Assembly: GCF_024213665.1 (NCBI RefSeq)
Contig: NZ_JANAVP010000005.1
Coordinates: 103,927 to 167,926, forward strand
DNA from: Streptomyces sp. A3M-1-3
Lineage (GTDB): Bacteria > Actinomycetota > Actinomycetes > Streptomycetales > Streptomycetaceae
Direction of reading: 5' to 3'
Length of the DNA stretch: 64,000 nucleotides
Shown: in pieces, positions 1-9,100 of the stretch
Position numbering within the stretch: position 1 is the stretch's first letter
Layout: each line of letters begins with the position of its first letter
The notes under the pieces: model-generated
What the model was told of the DNA's origin: nothing
Database searches by the model: none
Seen by the model: the letters and a program-made list of their open reading frames with translations, nothing else
Program-made: the position numbers and the translations under genes

Positions 1-1933
1 GTCCCGACGGACGGTCGTTGTCACGACGGAAGCCACCCGACGGACGGTCGTCGCGACGGAAGCCGCCCGAGGGACGGTCGTTGTCACGGCGGTCGAAGGA
101 ACGGCCACCGGAGGGGCGGTCGTCACGGTTGAAGCCACCGGACGGACGGTCGTTGTCGCGGCGGAAGCCACCCGACGGACGGTCGTTGTCACGACGGAAG
201 CCACCCGACGGACGGTCGTCGCGACGGAAGCCGCCCGAGGGACGGTCGTCGCGGCGCTCGAACGAACGGCCACCCCGGTCGTCACGACGGTCGTCACGAC
301 GGTCGCGGTTGAAGCCGCCCCGGTCGTTGTCCCGGCCGCGACGCTCGTAGTTGCCCCGCTCGTCCCGACGCTCGGCCGTCGGCTGCTCCGGTACGGAAGC
401 CGCGGCGGCAGCCGCGACCTCGGCCTCGGCGGCCTCCGTCACCTCGGCGACGGCTGCCTCCGGGTCCTCGCCCCGCTCGCGCGCGGCACGGGCGACCAGG
501 CGGTCGGCCTCCTCGCGGAGTTCGACGGCACGGCGCTGGATGCGCTCGAGCTGCTTGGTGAGGTCCTGGACCTCGCGCTCGGCCTGCTTGGCGGCGTTGT
601 TCGCGGAGTCGGCCTGGACCTCGGTCAGCGAACGGGCACCGGTGATCTCGGCGACCTCCGGGTCGAACGCGCCGGCACCGCCGACGATGTGGCGCGAGGC
701 GTCGACGCCCGCGTCCTCCATCAGCCGGAAGATCTGGCGGCGCTGGTGCGGAAGCGACAGCGAGACGACGACGCCGGACTTGCCGGCACGGGCGGTACGG
801 CCCGAGCGGTGCAGGTAGTCCTTGTGGTCACCGGCCGGGTCCACGTTCAGGACCAGGTCGATGCCGTCGACGTGGATACCGCGGGCGGCGACGTCGGTGG
901 CGACGAGCGCGTTGACGTACCCGTCCTTGAAGTCGGCCAGCGTGCGGGTCCGCGCGCCCTGCGTCATGCCGCCGTGCAGCGCGTCGGCCTTGACGCCCGA
1001 CTCGCGCAGCTGCTCGGCGATACGGTCCGCGCCCAGCTGGGTGCGGACGAAGATGATCGTGCGGCCCTTGCGGGCGGCGATGGCGGCCGTGACCGGCGCC
1101 TTGTCCTTCGGCTTCACGACGAGGACGTGGTGCGTCATGGTCGTGACGTTGCCCTGGGCGCTGTCGACCTCGTGGCTGACCGGGTCGACGAGGTAGCGGC
1201 GCACGAGCGTGCCGATCTCGTTCTCCATGGTGGCGGAGAACAGCATGCGCTGGCCGCCGGCCGGCACCTGGTCGAGCAGCTCGGTGACCTCGGGCAGGAA
1301 GCCCAGGTCGGACATCTGGTCGGCCTCGTCGAGGACCGCGACCTGGACGTTCTCCAGGGAGCAGGCACCGCGGTTGATGATGTCGCGCAGACGGCCCGGG
1401 GTGGCGACGAGGACGTCGACGCCGCGCTCGAGGGCGTAGATCTGGTTGCCCATGGACGTACCGCCGCAGACGACCTTGATCTTCAGGCCGAGGACGTCGC
1501 CGTAGGGCTGGAGGGCGTCGGCGACCTGCATCGCCAGTTCGCGGGTCGGGGTGAGGATGACCGCGCGGGGCTTCTTCTTCTCGGTGTGGCCGCCGGCCAG
1601 CAGGGCGAGCGTCGGCAGACCGAAGGAGAGGGTCTTGCCGGAGCCGGTGCGGCCGCGGCCGAGGATGTCCTTGCCGGCCAGGGCGTCCGGGATGGTCGCG
1701 GCCTGGATCGGGAAGGGGGTGGTCACGCCGTTCTGCGCGAGCTTGCGGACGATGCCCTCGGGCAGACCCAGGTCACCGAAGGTGACCGACGGGGTCTCGG
1801 GGGCATCGGGGGTCTCGGGAGCCGACTCGACGATCTCAACGGCGTCGACGATCTCTACGATCTCTACGATCTCGACGGACTCGTTGGACCCGTTCTCGGG
1901 CATGGCGGTGTGGTCAGTGCTGGAAATGGACAT
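1..1933 (-). CDS. DEAD-box ATP-dependent RNA helicase, 3' end cut by window edge
   Basis: Unwinds or remodels RNA using ATP. The reading frame begins at an ATG (1933) and stays open to the window edge (about 644 codons), so the C-terminus is missing. After an acidic, Val/Ile/Glu-rich leader of about 45 residues come the helicase core motifs: GRTGSGKT (residues 94-101), LDEAD (about 200), FSAT and HRSGRTAR (about 373). A heptad-rich Glu/Arg segment follows. The last 110 or so residues are Arg/Asp/Gly-rich, built on repeated RPSGGF blocks, as in RhlE-like helicases with RNA-binding tails. The family call is firm. The exact paralogue and the true C-terminus cannot be judged. Confidence 0.93.
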   Translation of the reverse strand, partial: MSISSTDHTAMPENGSNESVEIVEIVEIVDAVEIVESAPETPDAPETPSVTFGDLGLPEGIVRKLAQNGVTTPFPIQAATIPDALAGKDILGRGRTGSGKTLSFGLPTLALLAGGHTEKKKPRAVILTPTRELAMQVADALQPYGDVLGLKIKVVCGGTSMGNQIYALERGVDVLVATPGRLRDIINRGACSLENVQVAVLDEADQMSDLGFLPEVTELLDQVPAGGQRMLFSATMENEIGTLVRRYLVDPVSHEVDSAQGNVTTMTHHVLVVKPKDKAPVTAAIAARKGRTIIFVRTQLGADRIAEQLRESGVKADALHGGMTQGARTRTLADFKDGYVNALVATDVAARGIHVDGIDLVLNVDPAGDHKDYLHRSGRTARAGKSGVVVSLSLPHQRRQIFRLMEDAGVDASRHIVGGAGAFDPEVAEITGARSLTEVQADSANNAAKQAEREVQDLTKQLERIQRRAVELREEADRLVARAARERGEDPEAAVAEVTEAAEAEVAAAAAASVPEQPTAERRDERGNYERRGRDNDRGGFNRDRRDDRRDDRGGRSFERRDDRPSGGFRRDDRPSGGFRRDNDRPSGGFRRDNDRPSGGFNRDDRPSGGRSFDRRDNDRPSGGFRRDDRPSGGFRRDNDRPSG

Positions 1934-2130
1934 GCGAAATGCGAAACCTTCCGGAGTCTCGGCACGCGCCCAAACTCCGTGAATCGCAAATGCGACCGCC
2001 TCAATGCGGTCAGCCACGGCAAGGGAGAGTACGCGCCACGCGGCGCGCTTCTGTTTACGGCGCCGGGCAATGGGATCAAACGATCTATAACCATACGCAC
2101 CCTTCCCCCCACCTGGCAAACCGGCCCCCG

Positions 2131-2655
2131 CTATGCCGGTCCCACCTGCGGAGATGCGTGCGGCTCCCGCTGCGCCGCCGCCCGGTCCGAGCCCGCCTCC
2201 GGCTGCGTCGACGGGGTCGTGGAAGGCTCCGGCTCGGGGTCCGGAGTCGGAGTCACCGGCGGCGGCTCGGTCGGGGACGGCTCCGGGTCCGGCGTATGGG
2301 TGGGCGTGCCGTCCCCCGTCGGTACGGGCTCCTGGGGCCCCGGATCCGGCCGGCCGGGCTTCGGGGTCGCGCCCGCCGACGGGCCCGCCGATCCGCTCGG
2401 GCTCGGCGACGCCCCGTCGGCGTCGTCCCGGCCGTCCTTCCCGCCCTTGCCCGGCTTGGGGCCGCGGTCGTCCGTACGTACCCGGGAGTCCGAACCCGGC
2501 ACCCCGCCGTCGGGTTCGGCGGCGGCGCCCTGCCGGCCCGCCGGGGCGGTGGGCGGCGGCTTCCCCGCGTCGTCGCTCACACTCATGCAGCCTGCGGACG
2601 CCGCGACCGCGAGCGCGGAGACGGCCAGTCGGACAGGAACGGAAAACTGGCGCAC
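2131..2655 (-). CDS. Pro/Ser/Gly-rich lipoprotein of unknown function
   Basis: Predicted secreted lipoprotein of 174 residues. The GTG at 2655 is chosen because GGAGGTG lies just upstream; the frame is also open to a more distant ATG at 2751. The protein starts with a basic/hydrophobic signal segment ending in the lipobox ASAGC, so Cys is expected to be the acylated first residue. The remainder is low-complexity Pro/Thr/Glu/Gly sequence with no recognisable domain, probably a surface-exposed stalk. It lies downstream of the fluoride channel genes on the same strand after a 99-base gap. No function can be assigned. Confidence 0.7.
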   Translation of the reverse strand: MRQFSVPVRLAVSALAVAASAGCMSVSDDAGKPPPTAPAGRQGAAAEPDGGVPGSDSRVRTDDRGPKPGKGGKDGRDDADGASPSPSGSAGPSAGATPKPGRPDPGPQEPVPTGDGTPTHTPDPEPSPTEPPPVTPTPDPEPEPSTTPSTQPEAGSDRAAAQREPHASPQVGPA

Positions 2656-2754
2656 GGGCGGCACCTCCGGGGCGCGGGTGAGCGGGTCAATGTGCCCAAC
2701 TCCCTTTGCCCCGTAAGGGACACGCGCGAGCCGCATCCGTCCGGAAGACATCCC

Positions 2755-3117
2755 CTAACCCGGCAGCACCTCGCCGAGCGCCCCTCCCAGCACCACGGCG
2801 CCCAGCGCCACCAGGACGGAGGCGGCCGCATTCGCCACCGCGAGGAACCTCCGGCCGAGCTCGGCCAGGCGCAGCGTCTCGTACGAGAAGGTCGAGTACG
2901 TCGTCAGCGCCCCGCACAGCCCGGTCCCCAGCAGGGCGTACGCACCGGACGAGACCGCCGCCCCGGTCAGCGTCCCCAGCACCAGGCTGCCGGCGGCGTT
3001 CACCGCCAACGTCCCCCACGGGAACACCGAATCGTGCCGCGCCTGCACCGCACGGTCCGTCAGATAGCGCAGCGGAGCCCCGACGGCGGCTCCCGCCACG
3101 ACCAGCAGCCAGTTCAC
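2755..3117 (-). CDS. crcB: Fluoride-specific ion channel subunit CrcB/Fluc (copy 2)
   Basis: A 120-residue four-helix membrane protein of the CrcB/Fluc family, which exports toxic fluoride. The conserved RYL near the N-terminus, the GTLAVNAAGS segment and the GALTTYSTFS signature, matching the family's TTFSTF pore motif, are all present. The GTG start at 3117 overlaps the TGA of the upstream crcB copy by four bases, so the two are translationally coupled. Paired crcB genes in Gram-positive bacteria usually encode the two halves of a heterodimeric, dual-topology channel, and that is the likely arrangement here. Confidence 0.93.
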   Translation of the reverse strand: MNWLLVVAGAAVGAPLRYLTDRAVQARHDSVFPWGTLAVNAAGSLVLGTLTGAAVSSGAYALLGTGLCGALTTYSTFSYETLRLAELGRRFLAVANAAASVLVALGAVVLGGALGEVLPG

Positions 3118-3608
3118 TTGCGCGCCATCCTGCCCAGCGCGGCCCGGGTCACCGCGGCCGCCGTCCACACCGCCGCCATCGCCCCCGCGAGCGTCCCGCC
3201 CGCGTACGCCGACGCGGTGCCGGCCTCCCCGCGCTCCAGCAGCTCGGTGAAGTCCGCGGCGTACGTCGAGAAGGTCGTGAACCCGCCGAGCACTCCGACG
3301 CCCAGAAACGGCCGTACGAGCGGATGCGCCGACCGGCCGTGCTCACTGACGAGCACCATCAGTACGCCGATCAGCCCGCAGCCGGTCACGTTGACCCAGA
3401 AGACCGCCCACGGAAAGGCGCCCTCCGCCGTGGGCCACAGCAGCGAGACCCCGTAGCGCGCCGACGCCCCCGCCGCCCCGCCCACCGAGATCGCCGAGAG
3501 CACCCACCACTTCCCGTGGCCCGTCTCCGCGCGCTGGGCGGGCACATGCAGATCGACATCCGGATCGATCGCCTCGCCGATGGGGACGATGGGGTCGGGG
3601 GAGTTCAT
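3114..3608 (-). CDS. crcB: Fluoride-specific ion channel subunit CrcB/Fluc (copy 1)
   Basis: First of two adjacent CrcB/Fluc genes (164 residues). It has an N-terminal cytosolic extension of about 35 residues not found in the second copy, then four transmembrane helices with ARYGVS, FWVNVTGC and the GGFTTFSTYA pore signature. The ATG at 3608 overlaps the stop of the preceding metallopeptidase gene (ATGA), and its own stop overlaps the next crcB (GTGA). The three genes therefore form one tightly coupled minus-strand unit. No fluoride riboswitch was recognised upstream. Confidence 0.93.
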   Translation of the reverse strand: MNSPDPIVPIGEAIDPDVDLHVPAQRAETGHGKWWVLSAISVGGAAGASARYGVSLLWPTAEGAFPWAVFWVNVTGCGLIGVLMVLVSEHGRSAHPLVRPFLGVGVLGGFTTFSTYAADFTELLERGEAGTASAYAGGTLAGAMAAVWTAAAVTRAALGRMARK

Positions 3609-3955
3609 CCGTACCCCAGCGCGTGCAGCCGCGCGTCGTCGATGCCGAAGTGGTGGGCGATCTCGTGCACGACCGTGATCTCGGTCTCCGCCACCACGTC
3701 CTCGCGGGACTCGCACATCCGCAGCGTCGGCCCCCGGTAGATGGTGATCCGGTCCGGCAGCACGCCGGCGTACCACTCCCCGCGGTCCGTCAGCGGCGTT
3801 CCCTCGTACAACCCGAGCAGCTCGGGATCGTCCGTCGGGGCCTCGTCCTCCACGAACACCGCGACGTTGTCCATCAGTCGCGTCAGTTCGGGCGGGATCC
3901 GGTCCAGAGCCTCGGCGACAAGCTCCTCGAACTCCTCACGCGTCATTTCCAGCAC
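3605..3955 (-). CDS. Zincin-like metallopeptidase family protein
   Basis: Small (about 116 residues) protein of the actinobacterial zincin-like metallopeptidase family. The diagnostic feature is HEIAHHFGIDD near the C-terminus, an HExxHxxGxxD zinc site with the catalytic Glu. The N-terminal half (REEFEELVAEALDRIP) is a conserved amphipathic helix. The start is uncertain: GTG 3955, ATG 3946 or ATG 3973 are possible and none has a strong ribosome-binding site. It overlaps the following crcB by four bases. The substrate is unknown, and the link to fluoride export may be only one of co-transcription. Confidence 0.82.
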   Translation of the reverse strand: MLEMTREEFEELVAEALDRIPPELTRLMDNVAVFVEDEAPTDDPELLGLYEGTPLTDRGEWYAGVLPDRITIYRGPTLRMCESREDVVAETEITVVHEIAHHFGIDDARLHALGYG

Positions 3956-4028
3956 GCGGCCATTGTCACGCATTTCACGACCGAGTCGGGGCGCATGTCC
4001 GCCCCGCCCGGCGGGCATACGGCACCCC

Positions 4029-5537
4029 ATGGCCCTGGCCCCGTACCGCCGGCTCCGTGCCTGGTTCGACCGCGCGACCGCCCGCGCGACCGGCCGCGTA
4101 CGCAAGCCCGCCCCGACCGCCGTCCTGACCCGCACACCGTCCCCCTACGCCCGGGCGCTGGGCATGGCGTCCGTCGTCCTGCTGGGCGCCTGGCTGGGCC
4201 TGCTGATCGTCGGCAGCGTCCGTACGCCCGTGGGCCCCGTCGACACGAACATGACCCTGCGCCCCTCCGTCTCCGGCGGCACCAAGATCAACGTGTCTCC
4301 GCTGGGCGCCCTGGAACTGCGCTCCCATGCCGCCCCGATCCGTCTGGACGTGGATGTCGACCGGCTCGACCCGGCCCGTTCCGCGGCCCTGGTCGAGCAT
4401 CCGGAGCGGATCTCCGGCCTCCAGGACGAGATCGTCCGCGATGTCGGCCGCGGCACGGTCGACCTGGCCGTACGTTCCTGTGTCGCCGTCGTCTCGGGAG
4501 CGACCGCGCTCGGGCTGGCCGTCTACCGCCGCCCGCGCCCCGCGCTCGCCGCCGGCGGCCTCGCCCTCGCCCTGCTGGCGGCCTCCGGCGCGACCGCGTT
4601 CGCCACCTGGAACCCGAAGTCGGTCCTGGAGCCCAAGTTCTCCGGGCTGCTGGCCGGTGCCCCGTCCGTGGTCGGCAACGCGCGCAGCATCGTCACCGAA
4701 TTCGACGTGTACCAGCAGGAGTTGGCGCGTCTGGTGACCAATGTGACCAAGCTGTACGAAGTGACTTCGACCCTGCCCGCCTACCAGCCGGACCCGGCCA
4801 CGATGCGCGTCCTGCACGTCTCCGACATCCACCTCAACCCCGCCTCCTGGCACATCATCGGCTCGCTCGTCGAGCAGTACGACATCGACGTGATCATCGA
4901 CTCCGGCGACACCATGGACCACGGCAGCGCCGCCGAGAACGCCTTCCTCGACCCCGTCGCCGACCTCGGCGCGCCCTACGTCTGGGTCCGCGGCAACCAC
5001 GACTCGCGCGCCACCCAGGCGTACCTCTCCAAGCTCAAGAACGTGCACGTGCTCGACGACGGCCGGGCCGTCACGGTCGCCGGACTGCGGGTGGCCGGCA
5101 CCGGCGACCCGCAGTTCACCCCGGACCGCACGGTCAAGGCCCAGGGCGACCCGGCCGAGCGGATGGCGGGCCTGCGCCTGGCCTCCGCGCTGCGCGACCA
5201 GAAGGCGGCCGGGACCCCGGTGGACATCGCGGTCGCGCACAACCCGGTCGCGGCCCGCGAGACCGACGGCGCGGTCCCGCTCGTCCTCGCGGGGCATGTG
5301 CACCACCGCGAGGACGAGGTCATGAAGTTCGGCACCCGGCTGAAGATCGAGGGCTCGACGGGCGGCGGGGGACTGCGCGCGCTGCAGAACAAGGAACCGG
5401 AGAAGGTGCGGACCTCGGTGCTCTATCTGGACCGCTCCACCAAACGGCTGCAGGCCTGGGACGAGATCACGCTGGGCGGCCTGGGCCTGACAACAGCCGA
5501 GGTCAGCCGCCTCCTCCCGGACGAGAACCGACCCTGA
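4029..5537 (+). CDS. Membrane-anchored calcineurin-like metallophosphoesterase
   Basis: A 502-residue protein with about three transmembrane segments in the first 200 residues (near 45-65, 150-165 and 172-190), followed by a calcineurin-like phosphoesterase domain. The metal ligands are visible in order: SDIHLN, DSGDTMDH, RGNHDS and GHVHHRE. A two-metal hydrolase acting on a phosphoester at the membrane is likely, substrate unknown. The start at 4029 gives a short basic leader; no good ribosome-binding site is visible. It is transcribed away from the crcB unit across a short intergenic gap. Confidence 0.88.
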   Translation: MALAPYRRLRAWFDRATARATGRVRKPAPTAVLTRTPSPYARALGMASVVLLGAWLGLLIVGSVRTPVGPVDTNMTLRPSVSGGTKINVSPLGALELRSHAAPIRLDVDVDRLDPARSAALVEHPERISGLQDEIVRDVGRGTVDLAVRSCVAVVSGATALGLAVYRRPRPALAAGGLALALLAASGATAFATWNPKSVLEPKFSGLLAGAPSVVGNARSIVTEFDVYQQELARLVTNVTKLYEVTSTLPAYQPDPATMRVLHVSDIHLNPASWHIIGSLVEQYDIDVIIDSGDTMDHGSAAENAFLDPVADLGAPYVWVRGNHDSRATQAYLSKLKNVHVLDDGRAVTVAGLRVAGTGDPQFTPDRTVKAQGDPAERMAGLRLASALRDQKAAGTPVDIAVAHNPVAARETDGAVPLVLAGHVHHREDEVMKFGTRLKIEGSTGGGGLRALQNKEPEKVRTSVLYLDRSTKRLQAWDEITLGGLGLTTAEVSRLLPDENRP

Positions 5538-5742
5538 GCGGCCTCGCGTCTATTCGGTTTGGTCGAGGCCCAAATGCCGTAGTACAGTCTCGTCGTGCCC
5601 AAGGGCAGCGGTCAGGGCTTGACCGTCCCGAACCCCGCGAGGGGCCAAGGAGAAGCGGAACCCTTCGGGGAAAGCGGAGTCACATGCTTCTCACGTCCCC
5701 GCGCGCGGGGCGAGCAGAGAAGCAGAATTACCGGTTAGATTA

Positions 5743-5815
5743 GCCCTCATCGTCTAGTGGCCCAGGACGCCGCCCTTTCAAGGCGGTAGCACGGGTTCGA
5801 ATCCCGTTGGGGGCA
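5743..5815 (+). tRNA. tRNA-Glu (anticodon UUC)
   Basis: 73-base cloverleaf. The acceptor GCCCTCA pairs with TGGGGGC, the anticodon loop is CTTTCAA (UUC), and the T-loop carries GTTCGAATC. First of three tRNA genes (Glu, Asp, Phe) within 280 bases that end at one terminator. CCA is not encoded. Confidence 0.97.
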
Positions 5816-5852
5816 CGCAACACCATGTGCGAGACTAGTCCCGCACAAGCTT

Positions 5853-5927
5853 GGTCCTGTGGAGCAGTTTGGAGTGCTCGCCACCCTGTCAAGGTGGAGG
5901 CCGCGGGTTCAAATCCCGTCAGGACCG
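5853..5927 (+). tRNA. tRNA-Asp (anticodon GUC), copy 1
   Basis: 75-base cloverleaf. GGTCCTG pairs with CAGGACC and the anticodon loop is CTGTCAA (GUC). It matches the second tRNA-Asp at 10138-10212 across the visible gene body; hrpA lies between the two copies. Confidence 0.97.
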
Positions 5928-5949
5928 CTGCGGCTCGTGAGAGCTGCGT

Positions 5950-6023
5950 GGCTGGGTAGCTCAGTTGGTACGAGCGATCGCCTGAAAAGCGATAGGTCGC
6001 CGGTTCGACCCCGGCCCCAGCCA
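5950..6023 (+). tRNA. tRNA-Phe (anticodon GAA)
   Basis: 74-base cloverleaf. GGCTGGG pairs with CCCAGCC and the anticodon loop is CTGAAAA (GAA). Last gene of the Glu-Asp-Phe tRNA cluster, directly before a hairpin terminator. Confidence 0.97.
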
Positions 6024-6029
6024 CTGTTC

Positions 6030-6059
6030 GAAAGGCCCCCTCCCCGGACGGGGCCTTTC
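6030..6059 (+). terminator. Terminator of the Glu-Asp-Phe tRNA cluster
   Basis: Ten-base stem GAAAGGCCCC / GGGGCCTTTC around a 10-base loop, six bases after tRNA-Phe. Confidence 0.8.
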
Positions 6060-6124
6060 GCGTTCCCCCCGCACCGGAAATGGGTTCGCCACCCGGTTCC
6101 GCCGGGTGAGATCCTGAATCAGGT

Positions 6125-9100
6125 ATGTCTACTTCCTTCGCAGCCCTGCAGACCGTCCTCGAAGAGCTGTCGCTCCGCGACGCCCACCGGCTCGGCCGGC
6201 GCCTCGAGGGCGCCCGCCGCATCCGCAAGCCCGAGGCCCGCCAGGCCGTGCTGGACGAGATCTCCGTCGAGGCGGAGAAGTCCGCGCAGCGGGTGGCCCT
6301 GCGGGCTGCCCGTAAGCCTGTGGTCACATACCCCGAGTCGCTGCCGGTCAGCCAGCGGAAGGACGACATCGCCGAGGCGATACGCGACCACCAGGTCGTG
6401 ATCGTCGCGGGCGAGACCGGGTCCGGCAAGACCACGCAGATCCCCAAGATCTGTATGGACCTGGGCCGCGGTGTGAAGGGCATGATCGGGCACACCCAGC
6501 CCCGCCGGATCGCCGCCCGCACGGTCGCCGAACGCATCGCCGACGAGCTGAAGACTCCGCTGGGCGAGGCGGTCGGCTGGAAGGTCCGGTTCACCGACCA
6601 GGTCAACCAGGACTCCACCTTCGTCAAGCTGATGACGGACGGCATCCTCCTCGCGGAGATCCAGACGGACCGCGAGCTGCGCGCGTACGACACGATCATC
6701 ATCGACGAGGCCCACGAGCGGTCCCTCAACATCGACTTCCTGCTGGGCTATCTGGCCCAGCTGCTGCCCAGGCGTCCCGACCTCAAGGTCGTGATCACCT
6801 CCGCGACGATCGACCCGGAGCGCTTCTCCCGCCACTTCGGCGAGGCACCGATCGTCGAGGTCAGCGGCCGTACGTATCCGGTCGAGGTCCGCTACCGCCC
6901 GCTCCTGGAGGAGGACAGCGAGGAGTCGGACCGCGACCAGATCACCGCGATCTGCGACGCCGTCGACGAGCTCCAGTCCGCCGGACCCGGCGACATCCTG
7001 GTCTTCCTCTCCGGGGAGCGGGAGATCCGCGACACGGCGGACGCGCTCAACAAGAGGAACCTCAGGTTCACGGAAGTCCTCCCCCTCTACGCCCGCCTCT
7101 CGCACGCCGAGCAGCACCGGGTCTTCCAGCAACACAGCGGCCGCCGGATCGTCCTCGCCACGAACGTCGCCGAGACCTCCCTCACCGTCCCGGGCATCAA
7201 GTACGTGATCGACCCGGGCACCGCCCGGATCTCCCGCTACAGCCACCGCACCAAGGTCCAGCGGCTGCCCATCGAGCGGATCTCGCAGGCCAGCGCCAAC
7301 CAGCGCAAGGGCCGCTGCGGCCGTACCTCCGACGGCATCTGCATCCGGCTGTACTCCGAGGACGACTTCCTCAGCCGCCCGGAGTTCACGGACGCGGAGA
7401 TCCTCCGGACGAACCTGGCCTCCGTCATCCTCCAGATGACCGCGGCCGGCCTCGGCGAGATCGAGAAGTTCCCCTTCATCGACCCGCCGGACCACCGGAA
7501 CATCCGCGACGGTGTCCAGCTCCTCCAGGAACTGGGCGCGCTCGACCCTACGGAGAAGGATCCGAAGAAGCGGCTCACGGACCTCGGCCGCAAGCTCGCC
7601 CAGCTCCCCGTCGACCCGCGCCTCGCCCGTATGGTCATCGAAGCCGACCGCAACAGCTGTGTCCGCGAGGTCATGGTCATCGCGGCCGCGCTCTCGATCC
7701 AGGACCCGCGCGAGCGCCCGTCCGACAAGCAGCAGCAGGCGGACCAGCAGCACGCCCGCTTCCGCGACGAGACCAGCGACTTCCTCGCCTTCCTCAACCT
7801 CTGGCGGTACATCCGCGAGCAGCAGAAGGAGCGGGGCTCGTCGTCCTTCCGCCGGATGTGCAAGCAGGAGTACCTCAACTTCCTGCGCATCCGCGAGTGG
7901 CAGGACATCTACGCCCAGCTGCGCTCGGTCGCCAAGACGATGGGCATCCATCTGAGCGAACAGGACGCTCCCGAACAGGCCGTCCACACCTCCCTCCTCG
8001 CCGGTCTGCTCTCGCACATCGGCCTCAAGGACACCGACAAGAACGAGTACCTGGGCGCGCGCAGCGCCAAGTTCGCGATCTTCCCCGGGTCCGCCCTCTT
8101 CAAGAGGCAGCCGCGCTTCCTCATGTCCGCCGAGCTCGTCGAGACGTCCCGCCTGTGGGCCCGGGTCAACGCGAAGATCGAGCCGGAGTGGGTCGAGCCG
8201 CTCGCACAGCATCTGATCAAGCGCACGTACAGCGAGCCGCACTGGGAGAAGGACCGGGCGGCCGTGATGGCGTACGAGAAGGTCACGCTTTACGGGGTAC
8301 CGATCGTCGCCCAGCGCAAGATCAACTACGGCCGGATCGACGCCGCGTCGAGCCGCGACCTCTTCATCCGCAGCGCACTGGTCGAGGGCGACTGGCGTAC
8401 GCACCACAAGTTCTTCGCCGACAACCGCAGACTCCTCACCGAGGTCGAGGAGCTGGAGCACCGGGCCCGGCGCCGCGACATCCTCGTGGACGACGAGACG
8501 CTCTTCGACTTCTACGACCAGCGCATTCCCGAACACGTCGTGTCCGGCGCGCACTTCGACTCCTGGTGGAAGCACCAGAAGCGCGACGAGCCCGAACTGC
8601 TCGACTTCGAGCGGTCGATGCTCATCACCGAGAAGGCCGCGGGCGTCACGAAGGACGACTATCCGGACTCGTGGCGGCAGGGGCAGCTCAAGTTCCGGGT
8701 GACGTACCAGTTCGAGCCGGGCGCGGACGCCGACGGTGTGACCGTCCACATCCCGCTCCAGGTACTGAACCAGGTCACCTCCGAGGGGTTCGACTGGCAG
8801 ATCCCGGGCCTGCGCGAGGAGGTCGTCACCGAGCTGATCCGCTCGCTGCCGAAGCCGATCCGCCGGCACTACGTCCCGGCCCCGAACTACGCCAAGGCGT
8901 TCCTCGACCGTGCGGTCCCGCTACAGGAGCCGCTGCCGTTGACGCTCTCCCGTGAGCTGAAGCAGATGGTCGGCGTCCCGGTGGCGGCGGAGGACTTCGA
9001 CCTCTCCCGGGTACCGGACCACCTGAAGATCACGTTCCGGATCATCGACGAGCGTCGCCGCAAGCTGGCCGAGGACAAGGACCTCGAAGCCCTCCGCCTC

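Noticed and set aside
1..350. CRISPR array at the window start
   Set aside because: The repeats are codon-phased, encode RPSGGF peptides and have no spacers of constant length.
689..2716. 675-codon plus-strand open frame
   Set aside because: It is the antisense of the DEAD-box helicase and lipoprotein genes; it has no protein motifs and is a product of GC-rich third positions.
2656..2751. Longer lipoprotein start at 2751
   Set aside because: It would put 32 residues before the signal peptide; the GTG at 2655 has a good ribosome-binding site.
5538..5742. Small gene or riboswitch upstream of tRNA-Glu
   Set aside because: No coding signal; short G/C palindromes only, and no riboswitch core recognised. 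Probably the tRNA promoter.
6119..8869. 916-codon minus-strand open frame over hrpA
   Set aside because: Antisense shadow of hrpA; Asp/Val/Leu-rich low-information sequence without domains.
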